NCBI RefSeq assembly: GCF_003627755.1
Contig: NZ_CP032695.1
Coordinates: forward strand, 682,001 to 746,000
DNA: 64,000 nucleotides
Source: Rhizobium jaguaris
GTDB lineage: Bacteria; Pseudomonadota; Alphaproteobacteria; Rhizobiales; Rhizobiaceae
Direction of reading: 5' to 3'
Part shown: positions 45,614-53,898 of the stretch, piece by piece
Layout of the letters: each line of letters starts with the position of its first letter
How positions within the stretch are numbered: the stretch's first letter is position 1
Program-made: the position numbers and the translations under genes
The notes under the pieces: model-generated
Database searches by the model: none
Seen by the model: the letters and a program-made list of their open reading frames with translations, nothing else
Told to the model about the DNA's origin: nothing

Positions 45614-47047
45614 TCAGGCCTCCTTCTGCCGGGAAAGATTGACCGATGGAGTGATGTTGCCGGAGACCGCCGAGAGCGGACGCGCCGGCCTCCGAGATTG
45701 CCCCTTATCGTGCGGCGGAAGATCATCGAAGGGTTGCGGCCCCTTGGCGACCAGCTTCAGCATGTAGCTGACTCCTGTGCCGAAGACCGCGAAATACATC
45801 ACAATGAAGACGATCAGTGTCGTGGAGAGCGCCAGCGCCGAATGGTTGGAGACCGCGTCCTTTGTGCGCATGACGCCATAAACGACCCACGGCTGGCGGC
45901 CGATTTCGGTCGTCAGCCAGCCCGCGAGGATCGCGATCAGCCCGGCTGGGCCCATTGCTGTTGCAAAGCGCAGGAAGAGCTTCGAGTCGTACAGGTCGCC
46001 ACGCCAGCGAAGATAAAGGCTCCAGAGGCCGAGTAGCAGCATCAGCATCCCGACCCCGACCATCAATCGAAAGGTCCAGAAGACGACGGTGGAGTTCGGC
46101 CGATCCTCTGGCGCGAATTCCTTGAGACCGGGAACATGGCCATTGATGTCGTGGGTGAGGATCAGGCTGCCGAGATAGGGGATCTCGATCGCATAGCGGG
46201 TCTTCTCCGCCGTCATGTCAGGGATGCCGAAGAGGATGAGCGGCACACTTTCGCCCGACGCCTTCTCCCAGTGCCCCTCGATGGCTGCGATCTTGGCCGG
46301 CTGGTGCCGAAGCGTATTGAGTCCGTGCTGGTCGCCGACGAAAATTTGGATCGGCGCCACGACAAGGACCATCCACATCGCCATCGAGAGCATGGTGCGC
46401 ACCGGCGGCGTCGCCCGCCCGCGCAGCACATGCCAGGCACCGGACGCCCCAACGAAGAGCGCCGTCGCAAGATAGGCGGCGATCGTCATATGCGCCAGAC
46501 GGTAGGGGAAGGAAGGATTGAAGATCACCTTCAGCCAGTCGACCGGTACGACGCGGCCGTCGATGACCTCGAAGCCCTGTGGCGTCTGCATCCAACTGTT
46601 GGAGGCCAGGATCCAGGTCGAAGAAATTAAGGTACCGAGCGCCACCATGATCGTCGCGAAGAAGTGCAAGCCAGGTCCGACCTTGTTCCAGCCAAACAGC
46701 ATGACGCCAAGGAAGCCGGCCTCCAGGAAGAAGGCCGTCAACACCTCATAAGTCAAAAGCGGCCCGGTGATGCTGCCGGCGAAGGCCGAGAAATAGCTCC
46801 AGTTGGTACCGAACTGATAGGCCATGACGAGGCCGGAGACGACGCCCATCGCGAAGTTGACGGCGAAGATCTCCGACCAGAAATGATAGAGGTCACGGTA
46901 CACCGGCTCCTGCCTCCATAGCCACAGGCCTTCGAGTACCGCCAGATAGCTCGCGAGCCCGATGGAGATCGCCGGAAAGATGATGTGAAAGGAAATCGTG
47001 AAACCAAACTGGATGCGCGCGAGTTCCAGGGCCGTCAGTCCGGGCAT
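45614..47047 (-). CDS. cydA: Cytochrome bd-type quinol oxidase subunit I (cyanide-insensitive class)
   Basis: The 477-residue subunit I carries the quinol site and hemes. ARIQFGFTISFHIIFPAISI holds the axial histidine at about residue 21; HMTIAAYLATALFVGASGAW holds the second histidine and GRQPWVVYGVMRTKDAV is the conserved C-terminal motif. The Q loop is short, as in CioA-type oxidases, which agrees with the DUF2474 partner. Start ATG 47047 has GGGGGAGA upstream. The oxidase reduces oxygen at the inner membrane under low oxygen or stress. Confidence 0.92.
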   Translation of the reverse strand: MPGLTALELARIQFGFTISFHIIFPAISIGLASYLAVLEGLWLWRQEPVYRDLYHFWSEIFAVNFAMGVVSGLVMAYQFGTNWSYFSAFAGSITGPLLTYEVLTAFFLEAGFLGVMLFGWNKVGPGLHFFATIMVALGTLISSTWILASNSWMQTPQGFEVIDGRVVPVDWLKVIFNPSFPYRLAHMTIAAYLATALFVGASGAWHVLRGRATPPVRTMLSMAMWMVLVVAPIQIFVGDQHGLNTLRHQPAKIAAIEGHWEKASGESVPLILFGIPDMTAEKTRYAIEIPYLGSLILTHDINGHVPGLKEFAPEDRPNSTVVFWTFRLMVGVGMLMLLLGLWSLYLRWRGDLYDSKLFLRFATAMGPAGLIAILAGWLTTEIGRQPWVVYGVMRTKDAVSNHSALALSTTLIVFIVMYFAVFGTGVSYMLKLVAKGPQPFDDLPPHDKGQSRRPARPLSAVSGNITPSVNLSRQKEA

Positions 47048-47283
47048 GTCGTCTCCCCCTTCAGCTCTGTGCCCCCGACCGGTCCCAAGCCTCGCTGTCG
47101 GGTCGACCAATCGAATGTCACCGCCGAATTTGTTCGCACGTCGATGGAGAGCCGGGAGATACAATTACCCACGGCATCGAGATCGTATTTGCCGAGTGCG
47201 ATGACCCGTCGCTTGACCTCCCCAATCTTATTGGTTTCCTGTGCACAGTCGGGTTGGACGAGGTCTGCAAAGTGCATTGGCAA
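47035..47283 (-). CDS. Small hypothetical protein overlapping the cydA start
   Basis: The 82-residue ORF overlaps the first 13 bases of cydA. The sequence (ALGKYDLDAVGNCISRLSID, STRQRGLGPVGGTELKGETT) is not recognised. The overlap would allow coupling to cydA translation, but the cydA ribosome binding site lies inside it and the ORF may be accidental. Confidence 0.35.
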   Translation of the reverse strand: MPMHFADLVQPDCAQETNKIGEVKRRVIALGKYDLDAVGNCISRLSIDVRTNSAVTFDWSTRQRGLGPVGGTELKGETTCPD

Positions 47284-47503
47284 GGCTCGAATCCTCCGTG
47301 TTGGGTTGAGGTTAGGTCGTCAACAACAGCGGGCGATTGCGCCGCGTTCCAGGTTTTCCAAGCCGGTGAAATGGCTGCGCTCGCGCTGCACGGGCCTTCT
47401 TCGGTGAGGTGCAGGGGAAGCTTGTCCCCGCCCGAGGCTTTAGAAATGAGGCTAGCCTACGCTGTTCCCACTCTGCGGAGTGGTTCGCCGAAGTGGCCAA
47501 TGG

Positions 47504-47541
47504 AAAAACGCCCCGGCGAGCTCTCAACGGTCGCCGGGGCG
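47504..47541 (-). terminator. Rho-independent terminator after the small membrane-protein gene
   Basis: On the minus strand CGCCCCGGCGA, 11-base loop, TCGCCGGGGCG, then TTTTTCC. It begins 12 bases after the stop of the gene at 47553. Confidence 0.85.
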
Positions 47542-47552
47542 CAGCAGCCGAT

Positions 47553-47954
47553 TCAGAATGTGTCGCGGGCGCCCATTGCACCATGCACCGAGATCGATGG
47601 CTCAGGGGCGTTAAGAACCGAAGTGGTGAGGAGAACAGCGATGCCGAGGACGCCGTAGTACCATCCGTCGATGCCGGTGAAACCGAACGCGAAGACCGCG
47701 GCAAGGAATACTATTCCAACTGCCCGATCGATCCAGAGGTGGATCGAATAGGGAATTATCCTAATGAGGCCGGTCTGATGATCGGTCAAGATGGGCAATA
47801 TTAGCGCCGCGACGCCCGTGATTACCGAAAGCCACATGGCGACCGGGCCACTATGACCAAGCTTCAAAACGAAAGGCGCAGCGAGCAGGACAATCGCTAC
47901 GGGATAGTCGATGAGATAGGCGTGGATAGATTTGGTGACGAAGCGGAACGGCAT
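47553..47954 (-). CDS. Small four-helix membrane protein (SPW-like)
   Basis: The 133-residue protein has four hydrophobic segments (YPVAIVLLAAPFVLKLG, MWLSVITGVAALILPILT, RAVGIVFLAAVFAFGFTG, WYYGVLGIAVLLTTSVL). The arrangement with a paired W resembles the SPW-repeat family, whose function is unknown. It is monocistronic and ends at a clear terminator. Confidence 0.65.
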   Translation of the reverse strand: MPFRFVTKSIHAYLIDYPVAIVLLAAPFVLKLGHSGPVAMWLSVITGVAALILPILTDHQTGLIRIIPYSIHLWIDRAVGIVFLAAVFAFGFTGIDGWYYGVLGIAVLLTTSVLNAPEPSISVHGAMGARDTF

Positions 47955-48002
47955 TGCGGGTTCTCCAGACTCGGTTGACAGGTCGTGATCGAATTCGCAC
48001 CG

Positions 48003-48611
48003 CTAAAATACTGGCAGTTGTCGAGCGCAGATGAAGCTGGCGCCAGACGTATTGAGTGCGGTACCCGTTGAATCTAGTCCTCCGCCGAATGGTTTAGAAA
48101 TGCCCGCTTGTTATCATATTCATTCCATCAACCCGTGACACCCCGGACCGGAAAATGCATGGGTCAATCCGGTCGGGAGCCCAGGCCCGCCTTTCGCCCG
48201 ACAGGCTGATAAGCTCGTCGCTCGCGAAATGTGCGGCGATGGCTTTCGGTCGATGACCGAGGTCAAGCAGCATCCGATGCGGTTCTAGAGTGTCATTGAA
48301 ACCAATGGCCCCATGGACTGCGATTTCAGGCGCGGCATGTCACGCCAACCTCCGTAAGCTGATGGCGTATTCAATCAAAAATGTCCGTGTATATCCATCT
48401 GGCGAAACGACTTCGACCCGGAACAACTCGCCGATTAAGATTGGCCAGCATCGCATCACACGCGAACGACAGATCGAACACGATAAGTGTCTTGAAGCTG
48501 TTCGTTAGAGCATGCCCAGGCAAATCTGCGAACGCGGTACCAGATTGGTCCGGTCGCTATAGGCCCCCTCCCGAGTGTCAGATCATCGGTCTCTCGCGCT
48601 GCTGCAATCAC
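48003..48611. other. Stretch without a recognised gene
   Basis: A minus-strand frame near 48090-48290 reads EPHRMLLDLGHRPKAIAAHF and continues to a stop with coding-like composition, but it has no homologue I recognise and no start signal. The rest shows nothing. Confidence 0.3.
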
Positions 48612-48992
48612 CTATTCAACGCGGTGCCCGGCGGCGATGAAAAAGTCGATCGCGGCCGCGGCGTCTTGGCTCCGCACCAGGAGATAGTTCCCGTTGAAAG
48701 TTGAGACAGCGAGCACGCCAACGCCGTGTTCCGGCACCGATTCCACGACTGAGAGCACGATGCTCATCTCGCCGAACACGAACGGGCCTTCAACCTTGAA
48801 GCAGGCCCAATTACCTTCGCTCTTCACGGATGTGGGCACGCGGTCCCTCAAGCAGATCACCGACAACTCGTCGTCGCCACGGCTTATGCTGACAAAGCCC
48901 TCACCGTCGCCCCATGAGGGGATCGACGCCAGCACAGGGAGCTTGGCGATCGTGTATTCACCAGACAGTTGCTTCAGTTCGACTGTTGCCAC
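48612..48992 (-). CDS. ACT-domain protein
   Basis: The 126-residue protein has two ACT-like halves (ELSVICLRDRVPTSVKSEGN, IVLSVVESVPEHGVGVLAVS and FNGNYLLVRSQDAAAAIDFF). It fits the stand-alone ACT_7 type, which probably binds an amino acid or similar ligand as a regulator. No neighbouring biosynthetic gene indicates which. Confidence 0.75.
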   Translation of the reverse strand: MATVELKQLSGEYTIAKLPVLASIPSWGDGEGFVSISRGDDELSVICLRDRVPTSVKSEGNWACFKVEGPFVFGEMSIVLSVVESVPEHGVGVLAVSTFNGNYLLVRSQDAAAAIDFFIAAGHRVE

Positions 48993-49394
48993 ACCAAAAT
49001 CCTTTCCTCACATCGATGATAATCTGTTCCCCCGCCACAAAACACAGCCGCGGCACAGCGCGGCGCGTCCGGAAATCCAAAAGGCGTGTCTCAAACGCAG
49101 TAGCGCGCTGCCCGACACGGCTTTTAACGGCCCTGGTCGGAGCGTCGCGTGATAGGACGGCACAACTGAGAAGCTCGCGAACGGCGGCGTATGCACGGCA
49201 TCGACAAGGCGCGCTGGACGCGCCTTGTCGATGCCACAGCGAAGGAAGGCGCCAGTGATAAATTGCCGTCGACCCCTGAAGATGGAGCAGAGGCGCTTCC
49301 GCAGATCTGAAGAAGCCGTATAAACGGGACCCGTGAAGTGGAAAGCGGGAGACATCCATCGCTAGGAAAACGGGTCGATGGATCGCTCCCGTTG
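48993..49394. other. Stretch without a gene, containing a long hairpin
   Basis: No credible coding sequence. The strong inverted repeat at 49197-49235 is the only structure seen. Confidence 0.4.
49197..49235. repeat. Perfect 17-bp stem hairpin
   Basis: GGCATCGACAAGGCGCG, a five-base loop, then its exact reverse complement. There is no U-tract on either side, so it is not a standard terminator. It may be a REP-like element or a protein-binding site. Confidence 0.6.
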
Positions 49395-49601
49395 CTATGC
49401 GAGAAAGGGGGCGGCTCCACTCTGCAATTCAGCGAGTAGCAATGTCAGTCGCGCGATTTCATCCTCGTGTTCCGCCACCCGTTCCGCGACGAGAGTCTCG
49501 TCTCGCGCAGCCGTTGCTTGTTCCCTCAATTCTCGCAAGCCGTCTCGCGCAATGGAGATTCGCTCCTCGATTTCACTTATCGCATCGGTCACGTCGCTCA
49601 T
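49395..49601 (-). CDS. Small coiled-coil protein
   Basis: The 68-residue acidic protein is taken from the ATG at 49601 (GAAGGACCGACG upstream). Nearly the whole length is heptad-like (ISEIEERISIARDGLRELRE, ERVAEHEDEIARLTLLLAEL). No family is recognised. The frame before 49601 does not look coding. Confidence 0.5.
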   Translation of the reverse strand: MSDVTDAISEIEERISIARDGLRELREQATAARDETLVAERVAEHEDEIARLTLLLAELQSGAAPFLA

Positions 49602-49940
49602 CGTCGGTCCTTCAGTTGAATATATTAGCGGCAGACAGGCCGCGGTTCTCCCGTTTATTTTGAGAATGGCCACAAGTTATCAATTTCATCCCCTGGCAAC
49701 GGGATCCGAAAGGGTCCTTCCCGAGATATTGCTCATCGTTATTGATGTGATGATGTCATCGCGCGCGAACTCCAAATATGTCGGCGCTACTTCGGTGACT
49801 GTGGTCCGGCGCGCGAGGAGTATGGTGACCGCCGGCCCACAATACCCACCTTGCAAAGCGCCGGGGTGGTTGGCGGCCGGTTTAGCTGGCCGACGCGGCG
49901 GCGGATCGCAGCGCCGGCACCCAGGTGGTATCCGCAAATG
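49602..49940. other. Intergenic stretch
   Basis: No gene seen on either strand; a small minus-strand ORF (49686-49937) is out of character with its neighbours. Confidence 0.35.
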
Positions 49941-50381
49941 TCACTGCAGCTGCGAAACCAAGGTATCCATCCGCTTTTTCGCCAACGGTGGCATTTTCGC
50001 CTGCAGCGCAGCAGCCTGGTTCGCCGGCGTGTTGCCGACCTCGATTAGGCCGACCATTCCCATTCCGAAATGAGGCACACAGCGATAGCCGTAGAGGCCG
50101 GGCGCCTGGAAAGTCATATCCACGGCGTGGGAAATGGCGCCTTTCATCGCCGCCGCCCCATCCGGCAGCATGCCGGGTATCGTATCGACATTGTGTCCCT
50201 TATCAACCGGCTTGAAATGCACCGTATCCCCCGGCTGAATATGCAGGAAGGCCGGCTCGAACGTCATCGCCTGTCCGTCAGTGCCCTTGTTCAACATTCT
50301 GACCTCGTACTCGGCGGCCCGGGCTCCTACGGGAGTAAGGATCGAGAGCGCCAAAAGCACGGTGACACTGAGGTTTTTCAT
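49941..50381 (-). CDS. Pseudoazurin (type 1 blue copper protein)
   Basis: The 146-residue periplasmic electron carrier has a signal peptide (LSVTVLLALSILTPVGARA). Copper ligands are H63 in KGHNVDT and C101, H104 and M109 in RCVPHFGMGM. Pseudoazurins feed electrons to nitrite or nitrous oxide reductases or to peroxidases. No denitrification gene lies in the window, so the partner here is not known. Confidence 0.92.
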   Translation of the reverse strand: MKNLSVTVLLALSILTPVGARAAEYEVRMLNKGTDGQAMTFEPAFLHIQPGDTVHFKPVDKGHNVDTIPGMLPDGAAAMKGAISHAVDMTFQAPGLYGYRCVPHFGMGMVGLIEVGNTPANQAAALQAKMPPLAKKRMDTLVSQLQ

Positions 50382-50531
50382 ATCTGGTTCCTTTATTACT
50401 TGGGGTGGATAAACATGATTTGCTGAGGGCGGTTTTGACGCGTTACGGGGTCAATCAGGAGACCGTCGCGAAGGCGACGAAGCCCGCGTCGATCGCCGAT
50501 CTGCCGAGCGCTCCGAAGGAGCCGAAGTCGA

Positions 50532-52007
50532 CTATCGGCGATCGTACCGGATCGTCGGTGTCTGCATTGCAAGGAGTTCCTCGCTGAACGTGGGATGCAC
50601 GGCCATCGTCGACATGAAGCCCGCCCTTGTCGCGCCGCTCGCCAATGCGATCGACAGGGCTTGGATCATCTCGCTTGCGTCTTCGGCGAAGAGATGTGTG
50701 CCGAGAATTCGATCACTCTCACCGTCGACCACGAGCTTGAGCAGCGCGGTTTCGCAGTTTCCGGTGACACCCGCCGCCAGCGGGCGGACGCGCGCTTTGT
50801 AGACGTCGACGACTGCGTATCCGGCGCGCGCCTCTAGTTCCGTTAGTCCGACCGTTCCAATCTCCGGGCTCGAGAACACGGACGTCGGCACGTTGGCGTA
50901 GTCGACCCGCCACGGCTTGTCCCCAAAGACGCTGTCCGCGAAGGCGTGGCCTTCGCGGATTGCCACCGGTGTCAGTTTGAACTGGTTGGAAACATCACCG
51001 ACGGCGAAGATGTTGGGGACGCTGGTGCGCGAGCTGGCGTCGACGATGATTGCACCTTTCTCATCGGTCTTTACTCCAGCGCGCTCCAGCCCAAGTCCGA
51101 TGGTGTTGGGCGTCCGCCCGAAGGCCAGTAGCACCTGATCGGCAGTAAGGCGCGCGCCCTGCTCAGTGACGACATCGATCGCGGCTGGCCTCTGTCCGCC
51201 TCCGCCGACCTTCCCGGACGCCAGGCGCTTGATGCTGTCGCCGAGCAACACCTTGATCCCGCGATTCGTGTAGGAAGCGGTAATGGCTTGACGCATGTCT
51301 TCGTCGAAGCCGCGCAGGACATTGCTTCCGCGGCACACGACTGTGACGTCACTGCCAAGTGCGTCGAACAGTCCCGCGAACTCCATTGCAATGTAGCCGG
51401 CACCACCGATGACAAGGCGTCGCGGGAACTCCTTGAGGTCGAAGGCTGCATCAGAGGTGATGCCCAACTCGATGCCTTCGAATGGCGGAAGCTCGGGCTT
51501 CGCGCCAGTCGCAATCAAGATGATGTCGGCGCGGAGGCTGCGCCCGTCAGCGAGGCGTACCGTGTGTGCGTCCTCCAGCATCGCACGCGAATGGACTACC
51601 TCCACGCCCGCCTCGGATTGCCCCTGCGCGTACAAGCCCTCGAGGCGAGCGATTTCCCTGTCCTTGGCTGCCACCAGCGAAGGCCAATCGAAACGGGGAA
51701 GCGATATCTTCCAGCCGAAGTTTGCCGCCTCGTCGAGGGCATCGGCAAAACGGCTCGCATAGACAAAAAGCTTCTTCGGCACGCAGCCCCTGATGACGCA
51801 TGTCCCGCCCAGGCGGGACTCCTCTGCCAGCATCACGCGCGCACCGTGGCCTGCGGCGACGCGCGCCGCGCGAATTCCGCCGGATCCTCCGCCGATCACG
51901 AAAAGGTCAACGTCGAATTCGGGCGACTCTCCTTCTTTCGACACGGAATTCTCTGCAGGCGGTGAGGGGACGGCGACGAGTCCCAGTTCGGAATCTAAGT
52001 TGTTCAC
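50532..52007 (-). CDS. gor: Glutathione-disulfide reductase
   Basis: The 491-residue flavoprotein has FAD-binding DLFVIGGGSGGIRAARVAA, redox disulfide GGTCVIRGCVPKKL (C70, C75), a second Rossmann motif VIGGAGYIAMEFAGL, the FAD site IFAVGDVSNQFKLTPVAIRE and the C-terminal interface with the catalytic histidine in STMAVHPTFSEE. It reduces GSSG with NADPH in the cytoplasm. The N-terminal 30 residues are longer than usual; a later start is possible. A C-terminal fragment of a related gene is at 39015. Confidence 0.92.
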   Translation of the reverse strand: MNNLDSELGLVAVPSPPAENSVSKEGESPEFDVDLFVIGGGSGGIRAARVAAGHGARVMLAEESRLGGTCVIRGCVPKKLFVYASRFADALDEAANFGWKISLPRFDWPSLVAAKDREIARLEGLYAQGQSEAGVEVVHSRAMLEDAHTVRLADGRSLRADIILIATGAKPELPPFEGIELGITSDAAFDLKEFPRRLVIGGAGYIAMEFAGLFDALGSDVTVVCRGSNVLRGFDEDMRQAITASYTNRGIKVLLGDSIKRLASGKVGGGGQRPAAIDVVTEQGARLTADQVLLAFGRTPNTIGLGLERAGVKTDEKGAIIVDASSRTSVPNIFAVGDVSNQFKLTPVAIREGHAFADSVFGDKPWRVDYANVPTSVFSSPEIGTVGLTELEARAGYAVVDVYKARVRPLAAGVTGNCETALLKLVVDGESDRILGTHLFAEDASEMIQALSIALASGATRAGFMSTMAVHPTFSEELLAMQTPTIRYDRR

Positions 52008-52251
52008 GTTGGTTCCAATCGGTTCGTATCAAGTGCCGGCCAACCATTCCAGCAGCGCCCCGTCCATGGATGAAGAGACAGGTCACGTTCTTGGAGCTTC
52101 AGGGGTCGCGCCGGCGTTGGCGGTAGGGGTTTCGGGCTTGCGCCATCACATTCCGGATTTTCCGTATCGAGCCCGACAGGCTCCGGAATCACCGGGCTGA
52201 GGCAGGCCCGATCGAATACTGGAATAGAAGGCGCCTCGCGGCGGGCTGCGC

Positions 52252-52575
52252 CTAGACGCTCGGCTTGGGCTCGGCGGAGTGGCGCGCAACCGCGGCGATC
52301 TTCTCGGGCAGGATACCAAAAAACGCGATGTCCGACCCGAGCGCCGCGACAAACAGGCTCTCGGCGCCGCTGAGGTTACGCCGCAACTGCGTGCTGATCT
52401 CGCCAGCGCTCAATTGCGATTCGACGAACCAAGTGTCGGTCCGACACTCGACGACGTCCTCGCCGAGCCGCTCGAGCTCTCGTTGGATGTCACTGTAGTT
52501 GCACATGTATCCCCGATTGATATCGGTCTGGAACAAGACAAGGAAGGTTGTCTTCTCATTATGCGGTGGACGCAT
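52252..52575 (-). CDS. Small hypothetical protein (Cas2/SinR-like layout?)
   Basis: The 107-residue protein has the order strand, helix, strand, helix, strand (TTFLVLFQTDINRGYM, YSDIQRELERLGEDVVECRT, SAGEISTQLRRNLSGAESLF, VAALGSDIAFFGI). It reminds me of the small ferredoxin-like SinR/Cas2-related proteins. The catalytic role is unknown and no CRISPR genes are present. Confidence 0.45.
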   Translation of the reverse strand: MRPPHNEKTTFLVLFQTDINRGYMCNYSDIQRELERLGEDVVECRTDTWFVESQLSAGEISTQLRRNLSGAESLFVAALGSDIAFFGILPEKIAAVARHSAEPKPSV

Positions 52576-52772
52576 TTGACGCCTCCTTTGGTAAGGCCGT
52601 TTGTTCTGGCACCCTGTCTAATTTGCAGCCATCTGCGAGCGGGTTATTATTGCGCAGCCGGCGGCACGTTTAAGCGAAGACTTCCTTGTGCCACGTGTCT
52701 CGTCGCCGCAAGCTTTGCTGGGACCGGCCGTTCGTTCCGCGGCCATGCGACGCCGTTGAACGGAGTTGACGC

Positions 52773-53306
52773 TCATGAGTATCCCAACGGATTTTCCATA
52801 TTGAGCCATCCGAGGTAGTCTCGCTTGCCCACGTTCGCGCCGAGGTGTCGGAGGATGTCGTGCGCCGTCGCGAGGTGAAAGTAGAAGTCAGGGATCACCA
52901 GGTAAAAAATGTAGTCGGCGCCGCCGAACCAGCCGCGCACAATAGGAGGCGTGAGCTGGTATGTCCGAGATTCCGCTCCGCTGAGCTGCTCGGGCGTTAT
53001 CGATTGCAGGAACGCGCGAACGCTTGTCACGCGGGTTTTAAGGGCGGCATAAGTCTGCTCAACGGCAGGGGGAGCAGTTGGATCCCGGCCGATGAGGAAC
53101 GACAGGTGTCGTTCCGCTTTGTTGGCGGCGACGCTAAACTGCTCTCCGAAGGTCAGCATGTCGGGCGCAAGCCGGGCGCGCAACACGTCGCCGGACTGGA
53201 GGCCCTTTTCTTTCTCGAACGCCTTGCCGTGGTCGAGATAAGTATCCAGCACGGCAAATCCGTGCGTCATACCGGGGATGATGGTGTCGTAGACGCTGAA
53301 ACTCAC
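52773..53306 (-). CDS. DUF1993 family protein
   Basis: The 177-residue protein has the DUF1993 pattern: YDTIIPGMTHGFAVLDTYLD at the start, LAPDMLTFGEQFSVAANKAE, then PPIVRGWFGGADYIFYLVIP and FYFHLATAHDILRHLGANVG. It is probably a four-helix DinB-like fold. Start is GTG 53306, with AAGGAA seven bases upstream. The longer frame to 53504 is not family-like. Function unknown. Confidence 0.8.
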   Translation of the reverse strand: MSFSVYDTIIPGMTHGFAVLDTYLDHGKAFEKEKGLQSGDVLRARLAPDMLTFGEQFSVAANKAERHLSFLIGRDPTAPPAVEQTYAALKTRVTSVRAFLQSITPEQLSGAESRTYQLTPPIVRGWFGGADYIFYLVIPDFYFHLATAHDILRHLGANVGKRDYLGWLNMENPLGYS

Positions 53307-53898
53307 TGCCTCATTCCTTCTGAAGTTGTCGCCATCGCCGTCGGCCCCCGCAAAACGTAGATGTCGCAACGATCCAACCGGCGATCCTCTTTCGCTTGCG
53401 TGGTGTCGAAACGGTGAAACATCGAAAAATCCTCCGGGTGGCTCTAGACGGCGCCGCGATGTGTTCGAGCACTCAGTGTAGGATCGACTTTTGGGCCACG
53501 CCAATAACCGCTAGAGATGGTTTCCATTCCTGCCGGTAACTGACCGCGGCGAGGCTATACGAGAGTCAGGATCGATAATGTCTCGGAATCGGTCGGAAGC
53601 GCCCGGAGAGGAGATCCCGGGGCGGCAGCTCGAAAGTGTTCGTCGGGCCTTCCCGCGGGGAAAGATCGGCGCATGAAGTACAGGCAGCGAATTGGTTATC
53701 GATTCTATTCCGACGTTTCATTGGTACTGCTATGCCGGATTGGCTTTGCTGGAAATGCTGCCAGCTTCGGTGTTGGGCGTATCGTCGACATCGCGATCGG
53801 GTGAGAGCGTGAAGCCACTTTTGTGGCTGCGTCGACGACAAGCCAAACGAATGCCGGAGCTTGCATTACCGAGCACTATCTTAAAAAAGGCCCAGACT

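Noticed and set aside
51288..51965. 225-codon plus-strand frame opposite glutathione reductase
   Set aside because: Shadow; the minus strand has FAD and disulfide motifs.
52252..52575. Cas2 gene
   Set aside because: The fold order is similar, but no cas1, no other cas gene and no repeat array are present.
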